A stretch of 64,000 bases of DNA from Paenibacillus_E violae (lineage in GTDB: Bacteria > Bacillota > Bacilli > Paenibacillales > NBRC-103111), in contig NZ_JAWCUD010000008.1 of the NCBI RefSeq assembly GCF_032461945.1, positions 248,001 to 312,000 of the forward strand, in the 5' to 3' direction. The translations under genes were made by a program, and so were the position numbers. The notes below the pieces were generated by a model. That model saw only the letters and a list, made by a program, of their open reading frames with translations. It searched no databases and had not been told where the DNA came from. This document shows, piece after piece, positions 8,424 to 17,001 of this stretch (within the stretch, counting starts at the first letter, position 1; each line of letters starts with the position of its first letter).

Positions 8424-8783
8424 ATGGCAAGAGTCAAGGGCGGATTTATTCGCGCTCATCGTCGTAAGAAAATTTTGAAATTGGCAAAAGGTTATTTCGG
8501 TTCCAAACACCGTTTATTTAAAACAGCTAAAGAGCAAGTAATGAAATCTTTAGTGTATGCTTACCGTGACCGTCGCCAAACGAAACGTAATTTCCGCAGA
8601 CTGTGGATCACTCGTATCAATGCAGGCGCTCGTCAAAACGGCTTGAGCTACAGCAAATTGATGCACGGCCTGAAATTGGCTGGTATCGACATCAACCGCA
8701 AAATCTTGGCTGATTTGGCTGTAAACGATGCTAAAGCGTTCAACGATTTGGCAACAGCTGCAAAAGCAAAAGTAAACGCGTAA
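8424..8783 (+). CDS. rplT: 50S ribosomal protein L20
   Basis: A 119-residue 23S rRNA-binding assembly protein, needed early in 50S formation and known in Bacillus and E. coli to repress its own operon by binding the leader mRNA. It starts MARVKGGFIRAHRRKK, and the C-terminal half (INAGARQNGLSYSKLMHGL) forms the globular domain that recognises rRNA. Its AGGAGG site and ATG at 8424 are clear. Last gene of the operon, followed by a strong terminator. Confidence 0.97.
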   Translation: MARVKGGFIRAHRRKKILKLAKGYFGSKHRLFKTAKEQVMKSLVYAYRDRRQTKRNFRRLWITRINAGARQNGLSYSKLMHGLKLAGIDINRKILADLAVNDAKAFNDLATAAKAKVNA

Positions 8784-8802
8784 GCTTGGCTTCGCGTACA
8801 GG

Positions 8803-8838
8803 AAGCTTGTCCCCGCAAGGGGGCAAGCTTTTTTTATT
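8803..8838. terminator. terminator between rplT and the germination operon
   Basis: AAGCTTGTCCCC pairs with GGGGGCAAGCTT around GCAA, followed by seven Ts. The minus-strand gene ends at 8839, immediately beyond. Confidence 0.9.
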
Positions 8839-9960
8839 TTAACACGCATTCTCGCGGGGGGCTGGGGTGTCCTCTGAAGGTGGATTTTTCTTGAGCTTGC
8901 GGAATAAAATGGCGATGAACATGGCGAGAGGGAGCAGAATTTGAAAGATGGGGAACAGCTTAACGCTCACGGCTAGACCTAACCAGATGTGATAGGTGTA
9001 GTTAGGCTCTAGAAAGGAAGAGGCGAATATGACAGAGCCGACTATGCAGATAGAAACCTTGGCTCTGCAGCCTGTGAGCTGGGAAACCCCATAAGAGGCC
9101 GCCCAGAAAAACGCTGTGAGTTTCACGAATAAGCCGAGAAAAAGCAGCAGGGTCACGAAGACGTCCAGCCGTTCAAAAATATCGCCAACCTGAATTAACT
9201 GCACGGTCTGCAAAAAGGGCAAGGTGCTGTTGCCAATCAAGGAAGGGCCAAGCACCAACACATTTATCATATTCATCCCAACGAGGAATACCGCTACTCC
9301 AAGATAGGTGAAAATGCTGATGCGTTTCACTTTATTGCTGTCTGCCATGAGGTGCCAAAACATCAGAAATACGACCATTTGGCCAAAAGGGAAAGAGACC
9401 AGATCGGGAAAAGCTGCCGTTAGGATTGGCTTGAAGCCCTTTTCCATAATGGGTTGTATACGCTCAAGCTTGACTAATTTGGAACCAAAAATGAGGAGAC
9501 AAAGGATGCTATAGCTAAAAACTATCGGCAATATTAAACTTTCGGCAACGCGGCAAAAGGTTTCAATGCCCATAATTATCGTATAGGCGGCCAGCAGGAT
9601 GACGAGCAGCATGACGACAAATTTGGGTGTTCGCGTGAGCAGGGTGACGCTTGTGATTTCGCCGAAGTCGCGCACGTTTCTCATGGATTCATAAGCAAAA
9701 TAAATAAGAAAGCAGCTGCTTAGCATGCCGCCTGCTATTTTGCCGAAGCACATCCGCATTAAGAAGATGAGAGACTGATCCGGCGCGATGCTTTGGATAT
9801 AGAGGAACATTCGCAGCAGGATTAAGCCAATGATTGCCGCGACGATCATAGCAACCCATGAATCCTGTTTCGCTTTACTGCCAATGGCAAATAAAGGCGT
9901 GCTGCCGATTTGGAAAAGAATAATCATAACGGCAATTTGGTAGTTGCTGATTCGTTCCAT
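8839..9960 (-). CDS. spore germination protein, GerAB/GerXB type
   Basis: The B subunit of a germinant receptor, an integral protein of the APC/ProY-like transporter fold in the inner spore membrane. The ATG at 9960 after AAGGAG gives 373 residues; an ATG at 10011 has no ribosome site. About ten hydrophobic segments are visible from ISNYQIAVMIILFQIGSTP onward. Third gene of a gerA-gerC-gerB type operon, 31 bases after the C gene. In this family the B subunit is thought to form the germinant binding site; the ligand cannot be predicted here. Expression is presumably in the forespore under sigma-G, but no convincing sigma-G promoter was placed. Confidence 0.9.
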   Translation of the reverse strand: MERISNYQIAVMIILFQIGSTPLFAIGSKAKQDSWVAMIVAAIIGLILLRMFLYIQSIAPDQSLIFLMRMCFGKIAGGMLSSCFLIYFAYESMRNVRDFGEITSVTLLTRTPKFVVMLLVILLAAYTIIMGIETFCRVAESLILPIVFSYSILCLLIFGSKLVKLERIQPIMEKGFKPILTAAFPDLVSFPFGQMVVFLMFWHLMADSNKVKRISIFTYLGVAVFLVGMNMINVLVLGPSLIGNSTLPFLQTVQLIQVGDIFERLDVFVTLLLFLGLFVKLTAFFWAASYGVSQLTGCRAKVSICIVGSVIFASSFLEPNYTYHIWLGLAVSVKLFPIFQILLPLAMFIAILFRKLKKNPPSEDTPAPRENAC

Positions 9961-9991
9961 GCGGTTAGACTCCTTCTTCTTCCGAGTGCCA

Positions 9992-11215
9992 TTAGCGATT
10001 GTCGATCTCAATAAGCTGCTTAACGGACTTGCTGTTCATGCCGATGTTCTCAATGTCGATTTGGAAAGATGACTCCATCTGGATTTGGGCAAAATATTCT
10101 TCCCAGTCTGGCTTTAACTTCTCCCACGCTTTCGGATCCTTTCGATGGATAAGACCTGCAAATCCAAGAACATCTGCTTTCATGCTTTGGGCTTTACGTA
10201 AGGAAGTCGACATAAGCTCCGAGATTGTTTCTCCGATGAGCTTCTCCATCTCACGACTGCCTTCTGGCTTTGAGGCATCAATCACACACCCATTTTCAAG
10301 CAGTTGTCCGCTAGCTTTTACCGCAGCTTGGATGATCCACTTGCCTTGGATATTCACGGGGGTCAGTTTGGTTGAAGCCTTGGTAATACGTATGGCGGAG
10401 CGAGATTTCTCACTTTTCTCCGAGCACCCGAAAAATAAGGTGGACTGATTGATCTCTCCTTTAAGCCAGCTGAGTCCGTAACCTTCATGTCCAGTCATCC
10501 AGCCGACGAGCTTATCTTTTTGAAAAACGCCAATGCGCCCCATTTTGAGCTTGGTATCGAAATTGGTGCTCTTTAAATTTTCAATCGAGGTCGATTCGAT
10601 ACCCTTGCCTGAGATAAACACTTCAGGGATGGTGGAGTAGCCGGAATCGCTAGCCATCCTCATCGCGAGCTGATAAAGCATGACTTGTTTAAGGTTGCCA
10701 TCGGTTTTGTCCTCGTTAAGCACCATGTTTCTTAACGCTGCGCCTGGAATTTTTTCAAGCGGTAAAATTTGCTCCAGGATTTTTCGTCCTTCGTCTCTGC
10801 TCACGAGCAAGCTTACGGTTTCCCTGGAATTCGCGCTTCTTAAATAAACGTCGATGATGGGAGAAATGCCTTTCCGAGCTGCACTTTCGCCAATGACGAC
10901 GACTCGGTTATGAGCGAAGAACATCGTACGAGGCATCTCTAAACTGGCTCTTTGAACGGCAGATTGGATGGAATCTCCGTTCGTTGAGAACACCAGTACA
11001 GGAGCCTGCTGAATCGCCATTCCACCTGTGCTGGAAATGGACTGAGGGATGACGACTTGATAAGAGACCTTCCAGTGATCATTCTCCCAATCGACGGCGG
11101 TTGCTGCGGTGATGGCGATCTTATTTAGTTCAGTCCGGTCCCAACAGCTCGTGCATAAGCAGCAAATAACGAAAGAGATCAGGCTTGTCAACACCACTCG
11201 GCGCTTGGTTCGCAT
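9992..11215 (-). CDS. spore germination lipoprotein, Ger(x)C type
   Basis: The C subunit of a germinant receptor, a lipoprotein on the outer face of the inner spore membrane. The 407-residue protein has a signal peptide and lipobox CTSC followed by WDRTELN, the standard start of mature Ger(x)C proteins, then the family's N- and C-terminal domains. The ATG at 11215 follows GGAGGAG; a second ATG four bases upstream is out of frame. Its start is 24 bases downstream of the A subunit gene. The gene order A-C-B rather than A-B-C is a frequent variant in Paenibacillus-type genomes. Confidence 0.92.
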   Translation of the reverse strand: MRTKRRVVLTSLISFVICCLCTSCWDRTELNKIAITAATAVDWENDHWKVSYQVVIPQSISSTGGMAIQQAPVLVFSTNGDSIQSAVQRASLEMPRTMFFAHNRVVVIGESAARKGISPIIDVYLRSANSRETVSLLVSRDEGRKILEQILPLEKIPGAALRNMVLNEDKTDGNLKQVMLYQLAMRMASDSGYSTIPEVFISGKGIESTSIENLKSTNFDTKLKMGRIGVFQKDKLVGWMTGHEGYGLSWLKGEINQSTLFFGCSEKSEKSRSAIRITKASTKLTPVNIQGKWIIQAAVKASGQLLENGCVIDASKPEGSREMEKLIGETISELMSTSLRKAQSMKADVLGFAGLIHRKDPKAWEKLKPDWEEYFAQIQMESSFQIDIENIGMNSKSVKQLIEIDNR

Positions 11216-11239
11216 GCATCCAGTCTCCTCCGTGCGCAG

Positions 11240-12760
11240 TTATTTTTTCTTTGGATTTTTTGCTGTTGGACGCTGTCTATAAACGTTCTTGGTCAGTACC
11301 AACGGCCTCGTGATTAACTTCCACCATGGAAGACGAATGAAGATATCTTTCACATTGGACGGAATAAACGGAGAAATTGGTGCCATATAAGGAAGTCCGA
11401 ACGATTTAATTGAACACATGTGAATAAGAATGAACATACAGCCGAATAAAATCCCAAACAATCCGAGTAGACCGGCAAGCAGCATAAGCATGAAGCGGAT
11501 CAGCCTTGCTGCTACAGCCAAGTTAATCGCGGGCGTGACAAAATTGGAGATGGCTGTAAATGACACGACGATCACCATCGCTGCAGACACGAGACCGGCT
11601 TGTACGGCAGCTTGCCCGAGGACAAGCGCGCCTACAATGGAGATGGCGGGCCCGACAACGCGGGGCATCCTCACCCCTGCTTCCCGCAGCACCTCGAATG
11701 TGATCTCCATCAGGAACGCTTCTACAAGCGCGGGGAAAGGCACGCCTTCCCTTTGCGCAGCGAGGCTGATGAGCAGTGTTGTGGGCAGCATCTCCTGATG
11801 GAACGTGGTAATCGCGATATAGAGAGACGGGAGCAGCATGGAGACGAAAAAAGATGCGTAGCGGATCAGACGCACGAAGGATGCGATATCATATCGTTGG
11901 TAGTAGTCCTCACTGGATTGCAGGAACTTAAAGAACGATACGGGAGCCATTAAAGCGAAAGGAGTTCCATCGACCATAATGATGATTTGTCCTTCAAGCA
12001 AACCGGCTGCTGCAGTGTCAGGTCTTTCTGTGTTTAACATGGTGGGAAAAGGCGTATAACCCTTATCCTCGATAAATTCCTCGATATACGCGCTCTCCAG
12101 AATGCTGTCCGTATCAATAAGCTTAAGCCGTCTGCGTGCTTCATTCAGCACTTTTTCATTGGAGACGCCATCGAGATAGGCCAAGATGATCTCAGTCCGG
12201 GTGTAACGGCCAATCTTCATGCTCTCAAAGCGAAGATCAGCCGACTTGATTTTTCTGCGGAGCAGAGTCAAGTTTGTTCGAATATCCTCCGTGAAGCTTT
12301 CCTTCGGTCCCCGAATCACGGTTTGCGATTGGGGTTCTTCGATCGCTCGTTTCTCCCAGCCGTTCGTGCAGGCGAAAAAGGCTTCGTCGAATCCATCAAT
12401 CAAAATAACCGTGCTGCCCTCTAAAATGGCATTCAGCAGCTCACTATCATATTTGGCTTCATAGATCTCGCCAACGGAAATGGTTTGCTGCAGGATTTCG
12501 TGAACTCCGCAATATTGCTCGCTTGTCTGCTCAGTTGCTTGAACATTTAATAAGGGCTCTATAAGGTGCTTATGGATAGATTCTGATTGGACAAGCCCAT
12601 CTATGTAGAGTAAAGCAACGGAGAGGTGATCCTGAGTAACCTGCACATCGAGCAGGCGAGTAATGAAGTCTGGAGAATCGCCAAGCGCTTCTCTCAGTCT
12701 CGAGATGTTCGTATGCAAATCGGTTGCTAAAGGGAGAGCGGGTTGCAGAGAAGATGTCAT
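11240..12760 (-). CDS. spore germination protein, GerA type (A subunit)
   Basis: The A subunit of a germinant receptor, with a large soluble N-terminal domain (about residues 1-270) and a C-terminal membrane domain of four to five helices. Family signatures include FIEDKGYTPFPTMLNTERPD, the membrane entry GTPFALMAPVSFFKFLQSSEDYY, and EMLPTTLLISLAAQREGVPF. The start was placed at ATG 12760, nine bases after a GAGGG; an ATG at 12775 directly touches AGGAA and is less likely. First gene of the operon. The 5' region is shared with the divergent ilvB T-box promoter. Confidence 0.92.
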   Translation of the reverse strand: MTSSLQPALPLATDLHTNISRLREALGDSPDFITRLLDVQVTQDHLSVALLYIDGLVQSESIHKHLIEPLLNVQATEQTSEQYCGVHEILQQTISVGEIYEAKYDSELLNAILEGSTVILIDGFDEAFFACTNGWEKRAIEEPQSQTVIRGPKESFTEDIRTNLTLLRRKIKSADLRFESMKIGRYTRTEIILAYLDGVSNEKVLNEARRRLKLIDTDSILESAYIEEFIEDKGYTPFPTMLNTERPDTAAAGLLEGQIIIMVDGTPFALMAPVSFFKFLQSSEDYYQRYDIASFVRLIRYASFFVSMLLPSLYIAITTFHQEMLPTTLLISLAAQREGVPFPALVEAFLMEITFEVLREAGVRMPRVVGPAISIVGALVLGQAAVQAGLVSAAMVIVVSFTAISNFVTPAINLAVAARLIRFMLMLLAGLLGLFGILFGCMFILIHMCSIKSFGLPYMAPISPFIPSNVKDIFIRLPWWKLITRPLVLTKNVYRQRPTAKNPKKK

Positions 12761-12829
12761 CAGCGAAGCCCTCATTTCCTGAATTGGTAGTATATTCCCT
12801 CACTTTCGTTTGTTTTATTCGATATGCTA

Positions 12830-12858
12830 TTGACTAATGCTCCGGGGATGCATATAAT
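12830..12858 (+). promoter_or_regulatory. sigma-A promoter of the ilv-leu operon
   Basis: TTGACT (12830-12835), a 17-bp spacer and TATAAT (12853-12858). Transcription would start near 12865, just ahead of the T-box leader. Confidence 0.85.
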
Positions 12859-12865
12859 AATCTCT

Positions 12866-13220
12866 AATATCATCTTAACGGATGGTGTTCACGAATAAAT
12901 CGGCTATGAAGAGGAAGAAGTCATAAGGGCACTTATGCGCAGAGAGCGTTGGACCTGCTGAAACCATCGCCTTAATCCCTTACGTACGAAGTCACCTCGG
13001 AGCTGTTTTCCTGAAGACTTACGGCATTGTCTGTAAGCACTAGGGAGAATCGGAAAAGCACACGTTATCGTGCTGAGGGTATTGTTCTATGCGAACATAC
13101 CTGCTAAGGCTGTATGCTGTGAGGCATGTAGCAAATTTGGGTGGTACCACGGAAGCTTAAACCCCTTTCGTCCCGTTTAACACGTTACGTGCGTGTACGG
13201 GATGAACAGGGGTTTTTCTT
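12866..13220 (+). promoter_or_regulatory. T-box riboswitch upstream of ilvB
   Basis: The 355-base leader carries the T-box features: AGAGAG near the base of stem I (12944), a specifier region, and the antiterminator box GGGTGGTACCACGG around 13138-13152. The terminator AACCCCTTTCGTCCCGT/ACGGGATGAACAGGGGTT (13159-13217) ends in Ts. Uncharged tRNA pairing with the box would stabilise the antiterminator and switch on ilvB-ilvN-ilvC-leuA. The best specifier candidate is CTC followed by G (Leu) in CACCTCGGAGC; neighbouring triplets were not excluded. Confidence 0.9.
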
Positions 13221-13277
13221 ATTGTCTAAGAAAGCTCGAAGTATAACATGGACTTATTTTTTGAGAGGAGGATCACA

Positions 13278-15023
13278 ATGAATGTTCAAACTGAACCAAA
13301 GAGGTCGAAAGAAGAACTGATTGACAAGCTGATGAAGCCGGACCTGATCACAGGATCTGAGATTTTGCTAAGAAGCTTATTGCTGGAGGGTGTGGACTGC
13401 GTCTTTGGATATCCGGGCGGCGCTGTTCTGTACATCTACGATGCGATGCATGGCTTTTCCGATTTTAACCACCTACTGACAAGACATGAGCAAGGAGCCA
13501 TTCACGCTGCCGATGGATATGCACGTTCCACAGGCAAGGTTGGCGTATGTATCGCTACATCAGGACCGGGGGCTACGAATCTCGTCACTGGGATAGCTAC
13601 CGCCTATATGGATTCTGTTCCACTCGTTGTTATTACAGGGAACGTTGCAACGAACTTTATCGGTACGGATGCTTTCCAAGAGGCAGATATTACGGGGATT
13701 ACGATGCCGATTACGAAACACAGCTACTTGGTTCGTGATGTAGAAGATCTGCCGCGCATCATTCATGAAGCGTTCCATATTGCGAACTCAGGTCGTAAAG
13801 GTCCGGTTCTCATTGACATACCAAAGGATGTCTCCGCTCATAAAACGATATTTAAGCCGGTAACAGAAGTAAATATCCGCGGCTACAACCCGACTGTTCA
13901 GCCTAACAAGCTGCAAGTTGACAAATTACTTAAAGCGATCGAAGAAGCTGAACGTCCAGTGATCATCGCAGGTGGCGGCGTTGTTTACTCAGACGCTTCC
14001 AAAGAGCTGATCGAGTTCGTGAATGCTACGCAAATTCCGGTAGCGACTACGCTTCTTGGACTCAGCGGTTTCCCAAGTGCCCACGAGCTATGGCTTGGAA
14101 TGCCGGGGATGCACGGAACGTACACGGCGAACACAGCCATTCAGAATGCGGACCTCCTGATTTCCATCGGTTCGAGATTCGATGACCGTGTGACAATGAA
14201 CTTGGACGGTTTTGCACCGAAGGTGAAAACAATCGCACATATCGATGTGGATCCTGCGGAAATCGGCAAGAACGTGAAAACGGATATCCCGTGTGTTGGC
14301 GATGTGAAAGCAGTTCTTGCTTTAGCGAATCTTAAAGCGAAGCCTGCGAAAAGCGAAGCTTGGATTGCTGAAGTTCAAGCGAACAAAGAGAAATTCCCGC
14401 TCAAATACGGTGATACGGAAACAGAATTGAAACCACAATACGTGGTTGAAATGATCAGCGAAACGACAAACGGTGAAGCGATTGTTACAACTGACGTTGG
14501 TCAGCACCAGATGTGGGCTGCTCAGTTCTACAAATTCAAAAACCCTCGCTCCTTGGTAACGTCCGGTGGACTTGGTACGATGGGCTTTGGATTCCCATCC
14601 GCGATTGGTGCTCAAATGGGGAACCCGGATAAACTGGTTGTATCCATCAATGGCGACGGCGGCGTTCAAATGTGCGCGCAAGAGCTTGCGATCTGTGCAA
14701 TTAACAATATTCCGGTGAAAATTGTTATTTTGAATAACCAAGTACTTGGCATGGTTCGTCAATGGCAGGAAATCATTTATGACAACCGCTACAGTCATAT
14801 TGATTTGGCCGGCAGCCCTGATTTTGTGAAGCTTGCTGAAGCTTACGGCGTGAAAGGCCTGCGTGCCACGACGAAGGCAGAAGCAAGAAAAGCTTGGCAG
14901 GAAGCGCTTGATACACCTGGACCGGTCTTGATTGATTTCGTCGTACCAAAAGGAGAGAACGTGTTCCCGATGGTTAAAGCGGGCGATACAATTAGCGACA
15001 TGTTAATGGGGGATTCGGAATGA
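13278..15023 (+). CDS. ilvB: acetolactate synthase large (catalytic) subunit
   Basis: Condenses two pyruvates to 2-acetolactate, or pyruvate with 2-ketobutyrate, using thiamine diphosphate, FAD and Mg2+. The ATG at 13278 after GAGAGGAGG gives 581 residues, the usual length. The N-domain has GYPGGAVLYIYDA and the catalytic Glu in RHEQGAIHAADGYA. The C-domain TPP/Mg2+ motif begins NGDGGVQMCAQE and ends with NNQVLGMVRQWQ. First gene after the T-box leader; its TGA overlaps the ilvN start by four bases, so subunit synthesis is probably coupled. Confidence 0.97.
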   Translation: MNVQTEPKRSKEELIDKLMKPDLITGSEILLRSLLLEGVDCVFGYPGGAVLYIYDAMHGFSDFNHLLTRHEQGAIHAADGYARSTGKVGVCIATSGPGATNLVTGIATAYMDSVPLVVITGNVATNFIGTDAFQEADITGITMPITKHSYLVRDVEDLPRIIHEAFHIANSGRKGPVLIDIPKDVSAHKTIFKPVTEVNIRGYNPTVQPNKLQVDKLLKAIEEAERPVIIAGGGVVYSDASKELIEFVNATQIPVATTLLGLSGFPSAHELWLGMPGMHGTYTANTAIQNADLLISIGSRFDDRVTMNLDGFAPKVKTIAHIDVDPAEIGKNVKTDIPCVGDVKAVLALANLKAKPAKSEAWIAEVQANKEKFPLKYGDTETELKPQYVVEMISETTNGEAIVTTDVGQHQMWAAQFYKFKNPRSLVTSGGLGTMGFGFPSAIGAQMGNPDKLVVSINGDGGVQMCAQELAICAINNIPVKIVILNNQVLGMVRQWQEIIYDNRYSHIDLAGSPDFVKLAEAYGVKGLRATTKAEARKAWQEALDTPGPVLIDFVVPKGENVFPMVKAGDTISDMLMGDSE

Positions 15024-15514
15024 TGACGACAACTAAACATACAGTTTCCGTACTCGTAAACAATCAGCCTGGTGTTCTGCAGCGAGTATCCGGTTTGTTC
15101 GGACGCAGAGGCTTTAATATCGAAAGTATTACTGTAGGGGAGTCCGAAGAACTCGGACTTTCCCGGATGGTTATTGTAACAACAGGGGATGACAGCACTT
15201 TGGAGCAAATTTCCAAGCAGCTGTACAAGCTGATTGATGTCATTAAAGTCATCGACCTCAGCTCCAACCCGATGGTCGCTAGAGAATTAGCACTTATTAA
15301 AGTAAATGCTGAACCTATCATGCGTCCTGAAATACTCGGAATTGTCGAAACATTCCGTGCCGCGGTTGTCGATATTGGTCCATCTTCAATTATCGTGCAA
15401 GTTGTCGGAGATTCAGATAAAATAGATGCTATGGTAGAATTGCTTCGTCCATACGGTATCCGTGAGCTCTCCCGTACGGGAGCGACGGCGATGATTCGGG
15501 GTTCAGTTAAATAA
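15020..15514 (+). CDS. ilvN: acetolactate synthase small (regulatory) subunit
   Basis: The regulatory partner of IlvB; activates the enzyme and mediates feedback inhibition by valine or related amino acids. The 164-residue protein has an N-terminal ACT domain (VSVLVNNQPGVLQRVSGLF, GFNIESITVG) and a C-terminal domain with ELALIKVNAEP and AVVDIGPSSIIVQVVGD. The ATG lies in the ATGA overlap with ilvB. In B. subtilis the same gene is called ilvH. Confidence 0.96.
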   Translation: MMTTTKHTVSVLVNNQPGVLQRVSGLFGRRGFNIESITVGESEELGLSRMVIVTTGDDSTLEQISKQLYKLIDVIKVIDLSSNPMVARELALIKVNAEPIMRPEILGIVETFRAAVVDIGPSSIIVQVVGDSDKIDAMVELLRPYGIRELSRTGATAMIRGSVK

Positions 15515-15550
15515 AGAATAGTCAACAATGTGAAAAAGTAGGGAAAGCCT

Positions 15551-15636
15551 CCTTGAGTGGGGCTTTGAGCGATAGACTCTTTAGCGCTTTAAAAGGCTAG
15601 TTGTTCAGGGTTAATCGTTGAAACACCCACTCAAGG
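15551..15636 (+). promoter_or_regulatory. long-range inverted repeat between ilvN and ilvC
   Basis: CCTTGAGTGGG (15551-15561) is exactly complementary to CCCACTCAAGG (15626-15636), closing a 64-base loop in the spacer. It lacks a T run, so an mRNA processing or stability element is more likely than a terminator. Confidence 0.5.
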
Positions 15637-15681
15637 GGTAGACATTACGGATTCATCATATCAAAGGAGGATTTATACGAA

Positions 15682-16674
15682 ATGGCAGTTACTACTTACT
15701 ATGAAAAAGATGCAGACTTAGCGGTACTTAAAGGCAAAACGATTGCAGTTGTTGGTTATGGTTCCCAAGGGCACGCACAAGCGCAAAACTTGCGTGACAG
15801 TGGTTTGAATGTAATTATTGGTCTTCGTGAAGGCCGTTCTTGGAACGCAGCAAAAAATGACGGTTTCGAAGTTGTATCCGTTGAAGAAGCAGCAGCACGC
15901 GCTGATGTCATTCAAATCTTGATGCCGGATGAAACACAAGCTCGCGTATACCGTGAGTCCATTCAACCGAACATGAAAAAAGGCGCAGCTTTGATGTTCT
16001 CCCACGGCTTCAACATCCATTTTGGTCAAATCGTAGCTCCTGAAGGTACAGATGTATTCTTGGTTGCTCCTAAATCCCCAGGTCACATGGTACGTCGTAC
16101 TTATGTTGAAGGCTTCGGCGTTCCTGGTCTGATCGCGATCGAGAAAGACGCTACAGGCAATGCAAAAGCAATCGGACTTGCTTATGCGAAAGGTATTGGC
16201 TGTACTCGCGCAGGAGTTATCGAAACTTCCTTCCGTGAAGAAACAGAAACGGATCTGTTCGGTGAGCAAGCTGTTCTTTGTGGCGGTGCATCTGAACTGG
16301 TTAAAGCAGGTTTCGAAACATTGGTTGAAGCTGGTTATGCACCTGAGATGGCTTACTTCGAGTGCTTGCACGAGTTGAAATTGATCGTTGACATGATGTA
16401 TGAAGGCGGAATCTCCTCCATGCGCAGCTCCATCTCCAACACAGCGGAGTATGGTGACTACGTAACAGGACCTCGCATCATCACAGCTGAAACGAAAAAA
16501 GAGATGAAAGCTGTTCTTGCTGACATCCAACAAGGTAAATTCGCTCGCGACTTTATCTTGGAGAACCAATCCAACTTCGCGTTCATGAACGCAACTCGCC
16601 GCAACGAAGCTCAACACCCAATCGAAGTTACGGGTGCTCAATTGCGCGAAATGATGCACTGGATCAAAAAGTAA
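15682..16674 (+). CDS. ilvC: ketol-acid reductoisomerase, class I
   Basis: Isomerises and reduces 2-acetolactate to 2,3-dihydroxyisovalerate with NADPH and Mg2+. The 330 residues are typical of the short class I enzyme. The Rossmann motif is GYGSQGHAQAQNLRDSG near residue 20, with the cofactor loop GLREGRSW. Active-site segments include SPGHMVRRTY, ETFREE-like SFREETETDLFGEQ, and MYEGGISSMRSSISNTAEYG. The ATG follows AAAGGAGG. Third gene of the T-box controlled unit; hairpins in the flanking spacers may give it separate mRNA stability. Confidence 0.97.
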   Translation: MAVTTYYEKDADLAVLKGKTIAVVGYGSQGHAQAQNLRDSGLNVIIGLREGRSWNAAKNDGFEVVSVEEAAARADVIQILMPDETQARVYRESIQPNMKKGAALMFSHGFNIHFGQIVAPEGTDVFLVAPKSPGHMVRRTYVEGFGVPGLIAIEKDATGNAKAIGLAYAKGIGCTRAGVIETSFREETETDLFGEQAVLCGGASELVKAGFETLVEAGYAPEMAYFECLHELKLIVDMMYEGGISSMRSSISNTAEYGDYVTGPRIITAETKKEMKAVLADIQQGKFARDFILENQSNFAFMNATRRNEAQHPIEVTGAQLREMMHWIKK

Positions 16675-16709
16675 TGTAATGCCTTATTGAATCATATAGT
16701 TATTCATCC

Positions 16710-16752
16710 CACAGGGAGTGATTGCGGAGAATTTCCCAGTCACTCCCTGTGA
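16710..16752 (+). promoter_or_regulatory. 12-bp hairpin after ilvC
   Basis: CACAGGGAGTGA and TCACTCCCTGTG form a perfect 12-pair stem with no T run after it. It could protect the ilvC mRNA 3' end or act as a weak terminator. Confidence 0.5.
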
Positions 16753-16814
16753 ATACTATGTAGACGAGTAAAAATTAATCTGTAAATTTTTAGAACCTTC
16801 CCTGAAATGCCAAG

Positions 16815-16955
16815 TGGAGGGCTCAGTGTTTGTCGGAGAAGCGTAGCGTTCGTATTTGAAAACGTGTCCCGACTTTTTGTTTTATTCAAATCAGGGGACA
16901 CGGTTTCAAGGAACGATCGGAGACAAATACGGAAGAACGGAACGGTCAGCAGTTA
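16815..16955. repeat. nested inverted repeats between ilvC and leuA
   Basis: An outer imperfect pair contains CGTTCGTATTTG on the left and CAAATACGGAAGAACG on the right. An inner pair, AACGTGTCCCGAC and GGGGACACGGTTTC, surrounds a T-rich core. The direct match TCGGAGA also occurs on both arms. No gene is visible. The structure resembles a palindromic intergenic element rather than a simple terminator. Confidence 0.5.
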
Positions 16956-17001
16956 GGGTAAGGTTGTAACTCATTTACAAAGAATCTTTTAGGAGGTGAC
17001 C

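Noticed and set aside
12771..12835. Possible sigma-G promoter for the gerA-type operon
   Set aside because: CGAATA and TATACTA can be seen on the minus strand but are 21 bp apart, outside the usual 17-18 bp spacing.
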